Below, in pieces: positions 1 through 6,419 of a DNA stretch of 7,880 nucleotides. A program made the translations under genes and the position numbers. The notes below the pieces were generated by a model, which did not search any database, was not told where the DNA came from, and saw nothing but the letters and a program-made list of their open reading frames with translations. The DNA comes from Amylibacter sp. (GTDB taxonomy: Bacteria; Pseudomonadota; Alphaproteobacteria; Rhodobacterales; Rhodobacteraceae), in the NCBI GenBank assembly GCA_027083485.1, contig JALWOO010000126.1:1-7880 (forward strand), written 5' to 3'. Numbering within the stretch: the first letter of the stretch is position 1; each line of letters opens with the position of its first letter.

Positions 1-468
1 ACCTATGTTTCTGCCGGTTTTTTGTTTTTGTTCGGTCTGCACTTCCTCGGTATTCTGCGTATTCCGCTGCTGTATCGGGAGGCCCGTATCGAGATGGATA
101 ATGCCAATGCCTCGACTATTGTCGGCAGTTATTTGATGGGGTTGGCATTTGGTTTCGGCTGGACCCCCTGCGTTGGTCCGGCACTTGCCGCCATTCTGAT
201 GATTGCAGCGGGGATGGGCGATATGCTGCAGGGTGGATTGCTGTTGCTGGTCTACGGTTTGTCGATGACATTGCCCTTTGTGATCGCTGCAATCTTTGCC
301 AAACCGTTTTTGCGCTGGATGCAGCGTAACCGTAAATACATGGGACATGTCGAAAAATTGATGGGGGCGATGTTGATCGTGTTTGCTATCCTGATTGCGA
401 CAAACAAGGTAAACGAAATCGCGAACTGGTTGATTCAGACCTTCCCGATTTTTCAATCAATTGGATAG
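1..468 (+). CDS. soxV: SoxV, CcdA/DsbD-type membrane thiol-disulfide transporter (3' part; 5' end outside window)
   Basis: The reading frame is open from the first base, so the start lies upstream; 155 codons are visible before TAG at 466-468. The product is very hydrophobic. I see a helix at residues 3-25, a helix with the motif GWTPCVGP at about 40-70 (Cys57 in window numbering), a helix at about 75-97, and a final one at about 110-128 followed by a short tail. The T/S-P-C-x-x-P pattern is the conserved reactive cysteine region of the CcdA family; the partner cysteine of the first half is outside the window. In Sox clusters this protein carries reducing equivalents from cytoplasmic thioredoxin across the inner membrane to periplasmic SoxW. 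The stop lies 13 bases before soxW, so the two are almost certainly co-transcribed. Without the neighbours it could be called simply CcdA; the context makes SoxV the better name. Confidence 0.88.
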   Translation, partial: TYVSAGFLFLFGLHFLGILRIPLLYREARIEMDNANASTIVGSYLMGLAFGFGWTPCVGPALAAILMIAAGMGDMLQGGLLLLVYGLSMTLPFVIAAIFAKPFLRWMQRNRKYMGHVEKLMGAMLIVFAILIATNKVNEIANWLIQTFPIFQSIG

Positions 469-474
469 GAGGAG
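467..474 (+). promoter_or_regulatory. Ribosome binding site deciding the soxW start
   Basis: AGGAGGAG ends 7 bases before ATG at 482. The frame is also open from a TTG at 461, but that codon precedes this near-perfect site and would spoil the signal peptide, so 482 is the start. The site overlaps the last two bases of the soxV stop codon, which suggests translational coupling. Confidence 0.8.
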
Positions 475-481
475 CCAAAAC

Positions 482-1045
482 ATGAGAATAATTACATTAC
501 TGGTGGCGCTATTTGTGGCGTTCCCCGTGTTTGCTGTCGAAATGGGAGACGACGGCCTGCACAAGCCCACGTGGTTGCGCACAACCTTTAAGGACTTTGC
601 CGAGGATCACGCCGCCGCTGTTGCCGAAGGCAAGCATTTCGTCATTATTGTGGAGCAGCGCGGCTGTATCTACTGCAATAAGATGCACGAGGAAATCTTT
701 CCGATTCCGCGAATCGATAAGATGATTCGGGATAATTTCTTTATTGTTCAGCTGAATATGTTTGGTGACGAAGAGGTGACGGACTTTGACGGCAAGGTTA
801 TGACCGAGAAAGAACTGGCCCGCAGATGGGGGTTGGTGTTCACGCCGACAATGGTTTTCTTTCCCGAGAAATTACCCGATTCGGGACCCGGCATACAACG
901 TGCGGTTTTGGCGATGCCCGGCGCATTTGGAAAGTATACGACCTTTAATATCCTCAAGTTTATAGCGGACAAGGTTTATCTAACCGACGAGGTTTTCCAG
1001 AAATTCCATGCCCGGATGCTGAAGGAACAAGGCGTGATTGAGTAA
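482..1045 (+). CDS. soxW: SoxW, periplasmic thioredoxin of the Sox system
   Basis: 187 residues. A Sec signal peptide covers residues 1-18 or so (MRIITLLVALFVAFPVFA, likely cleavage after VFA). The mature part has a thioredoxin fold: the active site is Cys62-Ile-Tyr-Cys65 in the context EQRGCIYCNKMH, and the cis-proline loop is FTPTMVFF (Thr121-Pro122). The region resembles the SoxW/thioredoxin-like group with a GCxYC core rather than the classical WCGPC. In the family SoxW takes electrons from SoxV and reduces the periplasmic Sox proteins, notably disulfide-linked or wrongly modified SoxY; it is usually dispensable for thiosulfate oxidation but raises activity. It follows soxV with a 13-base gap and precedes the 113-base gap before soxX. 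Base composition is lower in GC (roughly 40-45% in sampled lines) than in soxC/soxD. Confidence 0.9.
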   Translation: MRIITLLVALFVAFPVFAVEMGDDGLHKPTWLRTTFKDFAEDHAAAVAEGKHFVIIVEQRGCIYCNKMHEEIFPIPRIDKMIRDNFFIVQLNMFGDEEVTDFDGKVMTEKELARRWGLVFTPTMVFFPEKLPDSGPGIQRAVLAMPGAFGKYTTFNILKFIADKVYLTDEVFQKFHARMLKEQGVIE

Positions 1046-1158
1046 GGTCAACCAGAAACACGCAACTGCGGCAAAACATGCAGCTATGCGAATTTATATT
1101 GCGTAAAGCAGGTGTTTGCAGTAACAATATTCGGATAACACCAAAGGGAGGAAACTAA
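1046..1158 (+). promoter_or_regulatory. soxW-soxX intergenic region, candidate promoter/SoxR operator
   Basis: This 113-base AT-rich gap is the only sizeable one ahead of the soxXYZA block. In Paracoccus pantotrophus the ArsR-family repressor SoxR binds both the soxS-soxV and the soxW-soxX gaps, so the same role is inferred here. A weak sigma-70-like pair is present: TTGCGT (1099-1104), 17 bases, TAACAA (1122-1127), each matching consensus at only 3 of 6 positions. An AT-rich imperfect dyad, AATTTATATT at 1091-1100, is the sort of site ArsR proteins use. I see no strong terminator after soxW. The exact promoter and operator positions are guesses; the regulatory role of the gap is more secure than any one motif. 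Confidence 0.35.
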
Positions 1159-1611
1159 ATGCGGAGCCTAGCAATCGCATCAATTGGTGCCGCTATCTTT
1201 GCTACATCGGCCTTTGCGACCGAAGTAGCGCCAGACAGCGTCACATTTGGCGAAGGTGGCACAGTCGCCACTTCACTAACCGGGGTCGCGGGAGACCCGG
1301 CAAGCGGCAGAAAGCTTTTTGCTAACCGTAAATTGGGAAATTGCCTGGCATGCCATGTCAATTCCGAAATGTCGGAACAGCAGTTCCATGGGGAAATCGG
1401 TCCATCACTAGACGGCGTTGCATCGCGTTATGACGAAGCAAAGCTGCGCGGAATTCTGGTTAATTCGAAAATGTCTTTCGAAGATACCATGATGCCTTCC
1501 TTCTATCGTTTGAAGAACGGCGCGCGGACCATGAAGAAATTTGAAGGTAAAACAATTTTGACTGCTCAGCAGCTCGAAGATGTTCTCGCCTATCTGAAAA
1601 CACTCAAATAA
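1159..1611 (+). CDS. soxX: SoxX, monoheme cytochrome c subunit of SoxXA
   Basis: 150 residues, usual length for SoxX. A Sec signal peptide spans residues 1-20 (cleavage after SAFA). One heme c site is present, Cys62-Leu-Ala-Cys65-His66 (NCLACH), followed by the EIGPSLDGVASRY stretch typical of SoxX and a probable axial methionine at 111 or 112 (DTMMPSFYR). The C-terminal QQLEDVLAYLKTLK is the closing helix of a class I cytochrome c. With SoxA it forms the L-cysteine S-thiosulfotransferase (EC 2.8.5.2), which couples thiosulfate oxidatively to the SoxY cysteine; SoxX passes the electrons on. AGGGAGGA (1145-1152) lies 6 bases before the ATG. It is the first gene of the soxXYZA block; soxY starts 14 bases after its stop. 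Confidence 0.95.
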   Translation: MRSLAIASIGAAIFATSAFATEVAPDSVTFGEGGTVATSLTGVAGDPASGRKLFANRKLGNCLACHVNSEMSEQQFHGEIGPSLDGVASRYDEAKLRGILVNSKMSFEDTMMPSFYRLKNGARTMKKFEGKTILTAQQLEDVLAYLKTLK

Positions 1612-1625
1612 TCAGGGGAGTAGAG

Positions 1626-2054
1626 ATGAATATCTCCAGAAGAAACGCGCTTGCCATTGGTGGCGCGGCGCTGACGGTCACACTTGTACCAGTCAGTTTT
1701 GCTCAGGCAGCTGCCGATGATGCGATGGCCAAGGCCGTTGCCGAATTTACAGGCGGCGCAGATGTTGCAACGGGCGGCATTGAACTGACCACACCGGAAA
1801 TTGCCGAAAACGGGAACACTGTTCCTGTCGGTTTCTCGGCTCCGGGTGCCAAGCGTGCTGTGCTTTTGGCCAGTAAAAATCCGGGTCCGGTTGTGTCCTT
1901 CTTTACATTTGGTGCCTTGTCCGCAGGGGATGCGTCCACGCGTATTCGTCTTGCCGGTACACAGGACGTTGTTGTCATCGCCGAAATGGCTGACGGATCG
2001 TACACACAGGTGTCCAAAGCTGTAAAAGTAACAATCGGCGGCTGCGGCGGCTAA
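1626..2054 (+). CDS. soxY: SoxY, sulfur carrier subunit of SoxYZ
   Basis: 142 residues. The N-terminus is a Tat signal: SRRNAL at residues 4-9, a hydrophobic stretch to about 27, and a likely cut near AQAAA. The mature part is the small beta-rich SoxY domain, and the C-terminus is the flexible arm GGCGG with the carrier cysteine at Cys140, the hallmark of SoxY. All sulfur intermediates of the pathway are bound to this cysteine: SoxXA loads thiosulfate, SoxB and SoxCD process it. SoxZ has no signal of its own, so SoxYZ is expected to leave the cytoplasm as a folded pair through Tat using this signal. AGGGGAG (1614-1620) lies 5 bases upstream of the ATG, only 14 bases after the soxX stop. Confidence 0.96.
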   Translation: MNISRRNALAIGGAALTVTLVPVSFAQAAADDAMAKAVAEFTGGADVATGGIELTTPEIAENGNTVPVGFSAPGAKRAVLLASKNPGPVVSFFTFGALSAGDASTRIRLAGTQDVVVIAEMADGSYTQVSKAVKVTIGGCGG

Positions 2055-2075
2055 TTCCGGAATAGGAGAAAAATC

Positions 2076-2399
2076 ATGGGTAAACCTCGTGTAAAAGTTC
2101 CCAAGTCTGCCAAAGCAGGCGAGGTGATCACAGTCAAGACGCTGATCAAGCACAAAATGGAATCCGGTCGTCGTAAAGACAAGAAAACCGGCAAGCTTGT
2201 CCCGCGCAATATCGTCAACATGTTTTCGGCTTCCTTCAACGGCGAAGAAGTCATCAAAGTTGATTTGCATGGTTCTGTTTCGACAAACCCTTATTTTCAG
2301 TTCCAGATGAAAGTGCCGGAAACTGGCGAACTTGCTTTCAAATGGGCTGATGATGATGGCAACGTCACTGAAACCAGCAAAAAAATCACGGTGGCTTAA
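2076..2399 (+). CDS. soxZ: SoxZ, partner subunit of SoxYZ
   Basis: 107 residues, full length for SoxZ, with an immunoglobulin-like beta-sandwich pattern. Recognisable stretches are the N-terminal KPRVKVPKSAKAGEVITVKT, the HKMESGRRKDKKTGKLVPRN segment with its I-x-H-x-M-E-x-G-x-R signature, and the C-terminal FKWADDDGNVTET. There is no signal peptide and no cysteine, as expected for a protein that rides with Tat-exported SoxY. SoxZ holds SoxY and forms part of the docking surface for SoxXA, SoxB and SoxCD. AGGAG (2064-2068) lies 7 bases before the ATG; the gap to soxY is 21 bases and to soxA 20 bases, so it is co-transcribed with both. Confidence 0.96.
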   Translation: MGKPRVKVPKSAKAGEVITVKTLIKHKMESGRRKDKKTGKLVPRNIVNMFSASFNGEEVIKVDLHGSVSTNPYFQFQMKVPETGELAFKWADDDGNVTETSKKITVA

Positions 2400-2419
2400 A
2401 CCACCCAGGGGAGGAAAAT

Positions 2420-3265
2420 ATGAAAAAGCTACTAAGCACAGTGGCATGCGGCATTGTCGCAATGACCATGGGTCAGGCAGCATTTGCTGATCCTGACATG
2501 TCGGCAAAGCTGGTGATTGACGGAACCGAAATTCCGACACACGCCAAAGGTCAGCCCGGCGGCCCATTGGACGAGCTGTATTCCGGCTGGTTGTTCCGTT
2601 CCGCAGAAACGCGGGCGTTGCAGCTGGACGATTTCGACAATCCGGCATTTGTCTTTGTCGAAGATGCTGAAGCTATGTTTGACAAGGTTGAGGGTTCCGA
2701 GGGCAAGTCTTGCTCCAGCTGCCATGAAGTCGGTGATTTCAAAGGTCTGCGTCCGGTTCTGCCGCGCTGGAATGAAGCAAAAGGCAAGCTTTATTCCATG
2801 GAAAACTACATCAACGACTGCCGTACAGAGCGTATGGGTGCCGAAAAGTGGAAGTGGTCCAAGCCTAAGATGACATCAATGGTGGCATTGATTTCGCTGC
2901 AGTCCCGCGGCATGCCGATCAATGTGGCAACCGATGGTCCTGTTGCAGACATCTATAAGCAAGGCAAAGAGCTGTATTACACCCGTGTAGGCCAGCTGGA
3001 TATGGCGTGTTCGAACTGCCACGAAGACAACTATGGCAACATGATCCGTGCGGATCACTTGTCACAGGGTCAGATCAACGGCTTTCCGACATATCGTCTG
3101 AAGAATGCCAAGCTGAATTCGATTCATGCGCGCTTCAAAGGCTGCATGAAGAATATTCGGGCACAGCCTTATGGCCAGGGTTCGCCCGAGTTCCAGGCGC
3201 TGGAACTCTATGTCGCATCTCGCGGCAACGGGCTTTCGGTTGAGGCTCCTTCGGTTCGTAACTAA
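2420..3265 (+). CDS. soxA: SoxA, diheme cytochrome c subunit of SoxXA
   Basis: 281 residues with a Sec signal peptide (residues 1-23, cleavage after AAFA or AFA-D). Two heme c sites are present: Cys98-Ser-Ser-Cys101-His102 and Cys197-Ser-Asn-Cys200-His201. Cys134 (INDCRTERMG) fits the axial thiolate of the first heme. The catalytic residues are visible as Arg238 and Cys242 in ARFKGCMKNIRAQPY; the four-residue spacing matches the Arg/Cys pair of Rhodovulum SoxA, where the cysteine is a persulfide heme ligand. It is therefore the two-heme form, not the one-heme form seen in some bacteria. With SoxX it forms the disulfide bond between thiosulfate and SoxY. AGGGGAGGA (2407-2415) stands 4 bases before the ATG. 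The stop is followed 9 bases later by an intrinsic terminator, so soxXYZA is a transcriptional unit with a defined end. Confidence 0.96.
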   Translation: MKKLLSTVACGIVAMTMGQAAFADPDMSAKLVIDGTEIPTHAKGQPGGPLDELYSGWLFRSAETRALQLDDFDNPAFVFVEDAEAMFDKVEGSEGKSCSSCHEVGDFKGLRPVLPRWNEAKGKLYSMENYINDCRTERMGAEKWKWSKPKMTSMVALISLQSRGMPINVATDGPVADIYKQGKELYYTRVGQLDMACSNCHEDNYGNMIRADHLSQGQINGFPTYRLKNAKLNSIHARFKGCMKNIRAQPYGQGSPEFQALELYVASRGNGLSVEAPSVRN

Positions 3266-3274
3266 ACCAACTTC

Positions 3275-3307
3275 AACCCCGCGCAGAGCAATCTCCGCGG
3301 GGTTTTT
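3275..3307 (+). terminator. Intrinsic terminator after soxA
   Basis: A perfect 9-base inverted repeat, AACCCCGCG (3275-3283) and CGCGGGGTT (3296-3304), encloses a 12-base loop in which GAG/CTC can pair further, and is followed by TTTTT (3303-3307), then C and TTT. This is a textbook Rho-independent terminator or attenuator. It lies between soxA and soxB, so it should reduce transcription into soxB. Confidence 0.88.
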
Positions 3308-3323
3308 CTTTCTAACACAAGTT

Positions 3324-3342
3324 TCTACGGGCTACCCGTGGA
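3324..3342 (+). promoter_or_regulatory. Small hairpin next to the soxB ribosome binding site
   Basis: An 8-base-pair stem can form between 3324-3331 and 3335-3342 around the loop CTA (core ACGGG/CCCGT, one T-G wobble). It ends one base before AAAGGA (3344-3349), the probable soxB ribosome binding site, 8 bases from the ATG. It may influence translation initiation or protect the 5' end of a processed message; this role is inferred. Confidence 0.45.
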
Positions 3343-3357
3343 CAAAGGATAAACCAG

Positions 3358-5055
3358 ATGATTTCGCGTCGTGATTTCCTTCAAGCATCTGTTGCTGCCT
3401 CTGCTATCTATAGCGCCTATGGCATCAGTAACCTGTCGCGTGCCGCTGCCCAGCAGTCGTTGACCCAGGACCAATTGCTGGATTTCAAAACTACAGGTAA
3501 CGTGACACTGATTCACATTACCGATATTCATGCCCAGATGAAGCCGATCTATTTCCGCGAGCCGGAAATAAACCTTGGCGTTGGTGCTGCTCTTGGCCAG
3601 CCGCCCCATGTTACCGGGGCAGATTTCTTGAAGATGTTCAACATGGCCCCGGGGTCGGCTGATGCTTATGCGCTGACCTATCAGGATTTTGGCACATTGG
3701 CCAAGTCATACGGTAAAATGGGCGGGCTTGATCGGGTTGCAACCGTGATCAACGCCATTCGCGCTGACCGTCCCGATGCCTTGCTGCTGGATGGCGGCGA
3801 CACATGGCATGGATCTTATACCTGCCTGAAGTCCGAAGGTCAGGACATGGTCAATGTCATGAACATGCTGAAACCGGATGCGATGACTTTCCACTGGGAG
3901 TTTACGCTGGGTTCCGATCGTGTGCGGGATATTATTGAAAACCTGCCGTTCAAGGCGATGGGCCAAAATATTTTCGACAAGGAATGGGACGAGCCATCCG
4001 AGGATTTCGCCGACTATGAAATCTTTGAACGGGGCGGTGCAAAGATTGCCGTTATCGGGCAGGCTTTCCCCTACATGCCGATCGCCAATCCGGGCTGGAT
4101 GTTCCCTGAATATTCATTCGGTATCCGCGATCAGCGTATGCAGGAAATGGTGGACGAGGTCCGTGCCAAAGGGGCCGATCTGGTTGTTTGTCTGAGCCAC
4201 AACGGTTTTGACGTGGACCGTGCCATGGCTGCCAAGGTCAAGGGCATTGATATTATCCTGACCGGCCATACCCATGACGCGATTCCGGAGCCGGTTCTGG
4301 TGGGTGAAACCATGCTGATTGCCTCCGGTTCCAACGGTAAATTCGTGACCCGTCTGGATCTGGACGTGCGCGATGGCCGTTTGATGGGCTTTAACCACAA
4401 ACTGATCCCGATTTTCTCGGATGTGATCGAGGCGGATAAAACCGTTGCGGCCGCGATTGATGCGGAACGTAAACCCTATGACAAGGAACTGAGCGAAGTT
4501 ATTGGACACACCGATAGCCTTCTGTACCGCCGCGGGAATTTCAACGGCACGTGGGATGATCTGATCTGCAATGCGCTGATTGACGAACGCGATGCGGATA
4601 TTGCTCTTAGCCCGGGTTTCCGTTGGGGACCAAGCTTGATGCCGGGTGATGCGATTACCCGCGAAGATCTGTTTAACGCGACCTCGATGACCTATCCAAA
4701 TGCCTATCGTTCGGAAATGACCGGCGAAACCATCAAGCTGATCCTCGAGGATGTGGCTGATAACCTGTTCAACCCTGATCCATACTATCAGCAGGGTGGC
4801 GATATGGTGCGTGTCGGTGGCATGGGCTATCAGATCGACGTGAACAAGCCACAAGGTTCGCGTCTGTCCAACATGACCTTGCTGAAAACCGGCGAAGCCA
4901 TTGACCCAAGCAAAACCTATGTGGTTGCGGGCTGGGCATCGGTGCGCGAAGGCACCGAAGGGCCGGCGATTTGGGATGTTGTCGAAAACTACATTCGCCG
5001 CGAGGGCACAGTGCATGTGGACCCGAACAAGTCGGTGAAAGTGATCACTGGTTAA
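3358..5055 (+). CDS. soxB: SoxB, thiosulfohydrolase (dimanganese)
   Basis: 565 residues, normal SoxB length. A Tat signal is present: SRRDFL at residues 3-8, hydrophobic to about 22, cut near SRAAAQ. The N-terminal metallophosphatase-like domain shows the metal-site motifs in order: D56-I-H58 (HITDIHAQMKP), D148 (LLLDGGDTWHG), HWEFTLG at 179-185, a QN pair at 203-204, H281 (CLSHNGFD), and H304-T-H306 (ILTGHTHDAIP). HWE in place of the Asn-His-Glu of 5'-nucleotidases is the SoxB signature. The C-terminal 5'-nucleotidase-like domain follows from about 380. The enzyme hydrolyses sulfonate groups from SoxY-bound S-thiosulfonate, releasing sulfate (EC 3.1.6.20). It lies between two intrinsic terminators, so its message level may be set by read-through from soxXYZA or by a local promoter that I cannot identify. 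Confidence 0.96.
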   Translation: MISRRDFLQASVAASAIYSAYGISNLSRAAAQQSLTQDQLLDFKTTGNVTLIHITDIHAQMKPIYFREPEINLGVGAALGQPPHVTGADFLKMFNMAPGSADAYALTYQDFGTLAKSYGKMGGLDRVATVINAIRADRPDALLLDGGDTWHGSYTCLKSEGQDMVNVMNMLKPDAMTFHWEFTLGSDRVRDIIENLPFKAMGQNIFDKEWDEPSEDFADYEIFERGGAKIAVIGQAFPYMPIANPGWMFPEYSFGIRDQRMQEMVDEVRAKGADLVVCLSHNGFDVDRAMAAKVKGIDIILTGHTHDAIPEPVLVGETMLIASGSNGKFVTRLDLDVRDGRLMGFNHKLIPIFSDVIEADKTVAAAIDAERKPYDKELSEVIGHTDSLLYRRGNFNGTWDDLICNALIDERDADIALSPGFRWGPSLMPGDAITREDLFNATSMTYPNAYRSEMTGETIKLILEDVADNLFNPDPYYQQGGDMVRVGGMGYQIDVNKPQGSRLSNMTLLKTGEAIDPSKTYVVAGWASVREGTEGPAIWDVVENYIRREGTVHVDPNKSVKVITG

Positions 5056-5060
5056 AACAA

Positions 5061-5128
5061 CTAGAGCATTTCGCGTTAAGCCTGAATCACCTAACGCTGG
5101 GAGCCTCAGGTAAAATGCGAAATGCTTA
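5061..5128 (+). repeat. Palindromic intergenic repeat (REP/MITE-like) between soxB and soxC
   Basis: Outer arms AGCATTTCGC (5065-5074) and GCGAAATGCT (5117-5126) are perfect 10-base inverted repeats, extended by CTA/TAG if base 5064 is bulged. Inner arms CCTGA (5081-5085) and TCAGG (5106-5110) continue the stem after a symmetric 6x6 internal loop. An alternative inner hairpin is GCGTTA (5073-5078) with TAACGC (5092-5097). The GAGCATTTCGCGTTAAG type of start resembles short dispersed palindromic elements that I associate with alphaproteobacterial intergenic regions; copy number in this genome cannot be seen here. I find no coding sequence in it. Confidence 0.7.
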
Positions 5129-5152
5129 GGCCCCGAAATTCGGGGCCTTTTT
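5129..5152 (+). terminator. Intrinsic terminator between soxB and soxC
   Basis: An 8-base-pair perfect stem, GGCCCCGA (5129-5136) with TCGGGGCC (5140-5147), loop AAT, is followed directly by TTTTT (5148-5152). It ends 6 bases before the soxC ribosome binding site (AGGGGA, 5159-5164) and 16 bases before the soxC ATG. It can end the soxB message or act as an attenuator for soxCD. Confidence 0.9.
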
Positions 5153-5168
5153 ACAATCAGGGGAACAA

Positions 5169-6419
5169 ATGGCCGATAAATTAACGCGCCGCGGATTTGT
5201 CAAAGCCGGAATGGCCGCAAGTGCCGGTCTGGCGGGAACCTCTGCTGCTGCGCAGGGAGATCCGAAAATTACCAAGGTCCAGAAATGGGCACAGGAACTG
5301 GGCGAGGGGTTGGATACGCGGCCCTATGGCCTGCCTTCCCCCCATGAAACCGGCGTGCAGCGCCGCCGTGTTCCCTGGCTGACTGCGGATGCGACCTCTT
5401 CGATCAACTTCACGCCGATCCATGATCTGGAGGGGATTATCACCCCGAACGGTGTGTGTTTTGAACGCCATCATGCAGGTGTCCCCCAATATGATCCGGC
5501 GGATCACCGGCTGATGATCAACGGGCTGGTGGATCAACCGCTGGTCCTGACCATGGCCGATATTCTGCGGTTTCCACGGGAAAACCGGGTGCATTTCCTT
5601 GAATGCGCGGCAAATTCCGGCATGGAATGGCGCGGCCCGCAGATGGACGGGGCGCAGTTCACCCACGGGATGATCCATAATGTGATGTATACCGGCGTGC
5701 CGCTGCGCCTGATCCTGCTAGAGGCAGGGATCAAAACCACGGGCAAATGGGTGCTGGCCGAAGGCGCGGATGCCAGCGGGCTGTCCCGCTCGATCCCGAT
5801 GGAAAAGGCGCTGGATGATTGCCTTGTTGCGTTCAAAATGAACGGCGAGGCCTTGCGCCCCGAAAACGGCTATCCGCTGCGCCTTGTGGTGCCCGGTTGG
5901 GAGGGCATCACATGGATCAAATGGCTGCGGCGTCTGGAAGTGGGCGACAAGCCTTGGCATCAGCGCGAGGAAACCTCGAAATATACGGATTTGCTGGCGG
6001 ATGGCAGCGCGCGGCGGTTTAGCTGGGTGATGGATGCCAAATCGGTGATCACCAGCCCAAGCCCGCAAATGCCGATCACCCACGGCCCGGGCCAGACGGT
6101 GATTTCCGGTCTGGCGTGGTCCGGTCATGGCACAATTCCCAAGGTGGATGTGTCGCTGGATGGCGGCGTCAACTGGCATCCGGCCCGCATGTCGGGGCCG
6201 AGCCTCGATAAATCGCTGCACCGGTTCTATTTTGATTTTGTCTGGGATGGCAAACCGCTGCTGCTGCAAAGCCGCGCACAGGATTCGACCGGCTATATGC
6301 AGCCAACCAAAGACGCGCTGCGCGGTTTTCGGGGGGAAAGCTCCACTTATCACAATAACGGTATTCAGACTTGGGCGATTAACGAACAGGGCGAGGCGCA
6401 AAATGTTGAAGTATCTTAG
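5169..6419 (+). CDS. soxC: SoxC, molybdenum subunit of sulfane dehydrogenase SoxCD
   Basis: 416 residues. The N-terminus is a Tat signal with TRRGFV at residues 6-11 and an Ala-rich hydrophobic stretch to about 28. The sulfite-oxidase-type molybdopterin domain follows (about 80-265): ERHHAGVP at 99-106, the molybdenum-ligand cysteine Cys146 in HFLECAANSG, and the cofactor-binding PLRLVVPGWEGITWIKWL at 236-253. The C-terminal dimerisation domain (about 285-400) contains the Ig-like VDVSLDGGVNWHPA. With SoxD it removes six electrons from the sulfane sulfur on SoxY (EC 1.8.2.6), which allows full oxidation of thiosulfate without sulfur globules. Its start is set by AGGGGA at 5159-5164. The gene is clearly richer in GC (about 63% in two sampled 60-base lines) than soxW or soxX. 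It overlaps soxD by 17 bases. A sulfite dehydrogenase is the alternative, but the Sox context favours SoxC. Confidence 0.95.
   Translation: MADKLTRRGFVKAGMAASAGLAGTSAAAQGDPKITKVQKWAQELGEGLDTRPYGLPSPHETGVQRRRVPWLTADATSSINFTPIHDLEGIITPNGVCFERHHAGVPQYDPADHRLMINGLVDQPLVLTMADILRFPRENRVHFLECAANSGMEWRGPQMDGAQFTHGMIHNVMYTGVPLRLILLEAGIKTTGKWVLAEGADASGLSRSIPMEKALDDCLVAFKMNGEALRPENGYPLRLVVPGWEGITWIKWLRRLEVGDKPWHQREETSKYTDLLADGSARRFSWVMDAKSVITSPSPQMPITHGPGQTVISGLAWSGHGTIPKVDVSLDGGVNWHPARMSGPSLDKSLHRFYFDFVWDGKPLLLQSRAQDSTGYMQPTKDALRGFRGESSTYHNNGIQTWAINEQGEAQNVEVS
6393..6396 (+). promoter_or_regulatory. soxD ribosome binding site inside soxC
   Basis: GAGG lies 6 bases before the soxD ATG at 6403, within the last codons of soxC. 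The frame is open far upstream (from 6127), but this site plus the signal peptide that begins at 6403 decide the start. Confidence 0.6.

Noticed and set aside
1590..2648. A 352-codon open frame on the - strand across soxY, soxZ and the start of soxA
   Set aside because: It is fully antisense to three well-recognised genes with their own ribosome binding sites, and its translation is rich in Cys, His, Arg and Phe with no domain I recognise. It is a mirror of codon use on the + strand.
3536..3920. Possible damage to SoxB, because HWEFT replaces the Asn-His-Glu motif of 5'-nucleotidases
   Set aside because: The His-Trp-Glu form is characteristic of SoxB, and all other metal-binding motifs are present and in order, so the enzyme looks intact. 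The Phe before His-Trp-Glu, where I recall Gly in some SoxB proteins, may be normal in this lineage.
4114..5016. A 300-codon open frame on the - strand inside soxB
   Set aside because: It is antisense to the conserved SoxB sequence, with a low-information His/Ile/Arg-rich translation and no ribosome binding site or family motif.
6127..6402. Upstream extension of the soxD frame into soxC
   Set aside because: The extra 92 codons lie in the +1 frame of soxC and would bury the SoxD signal peptide. The start at 6403 has a ribosome binding site and begins with the signal peptide.
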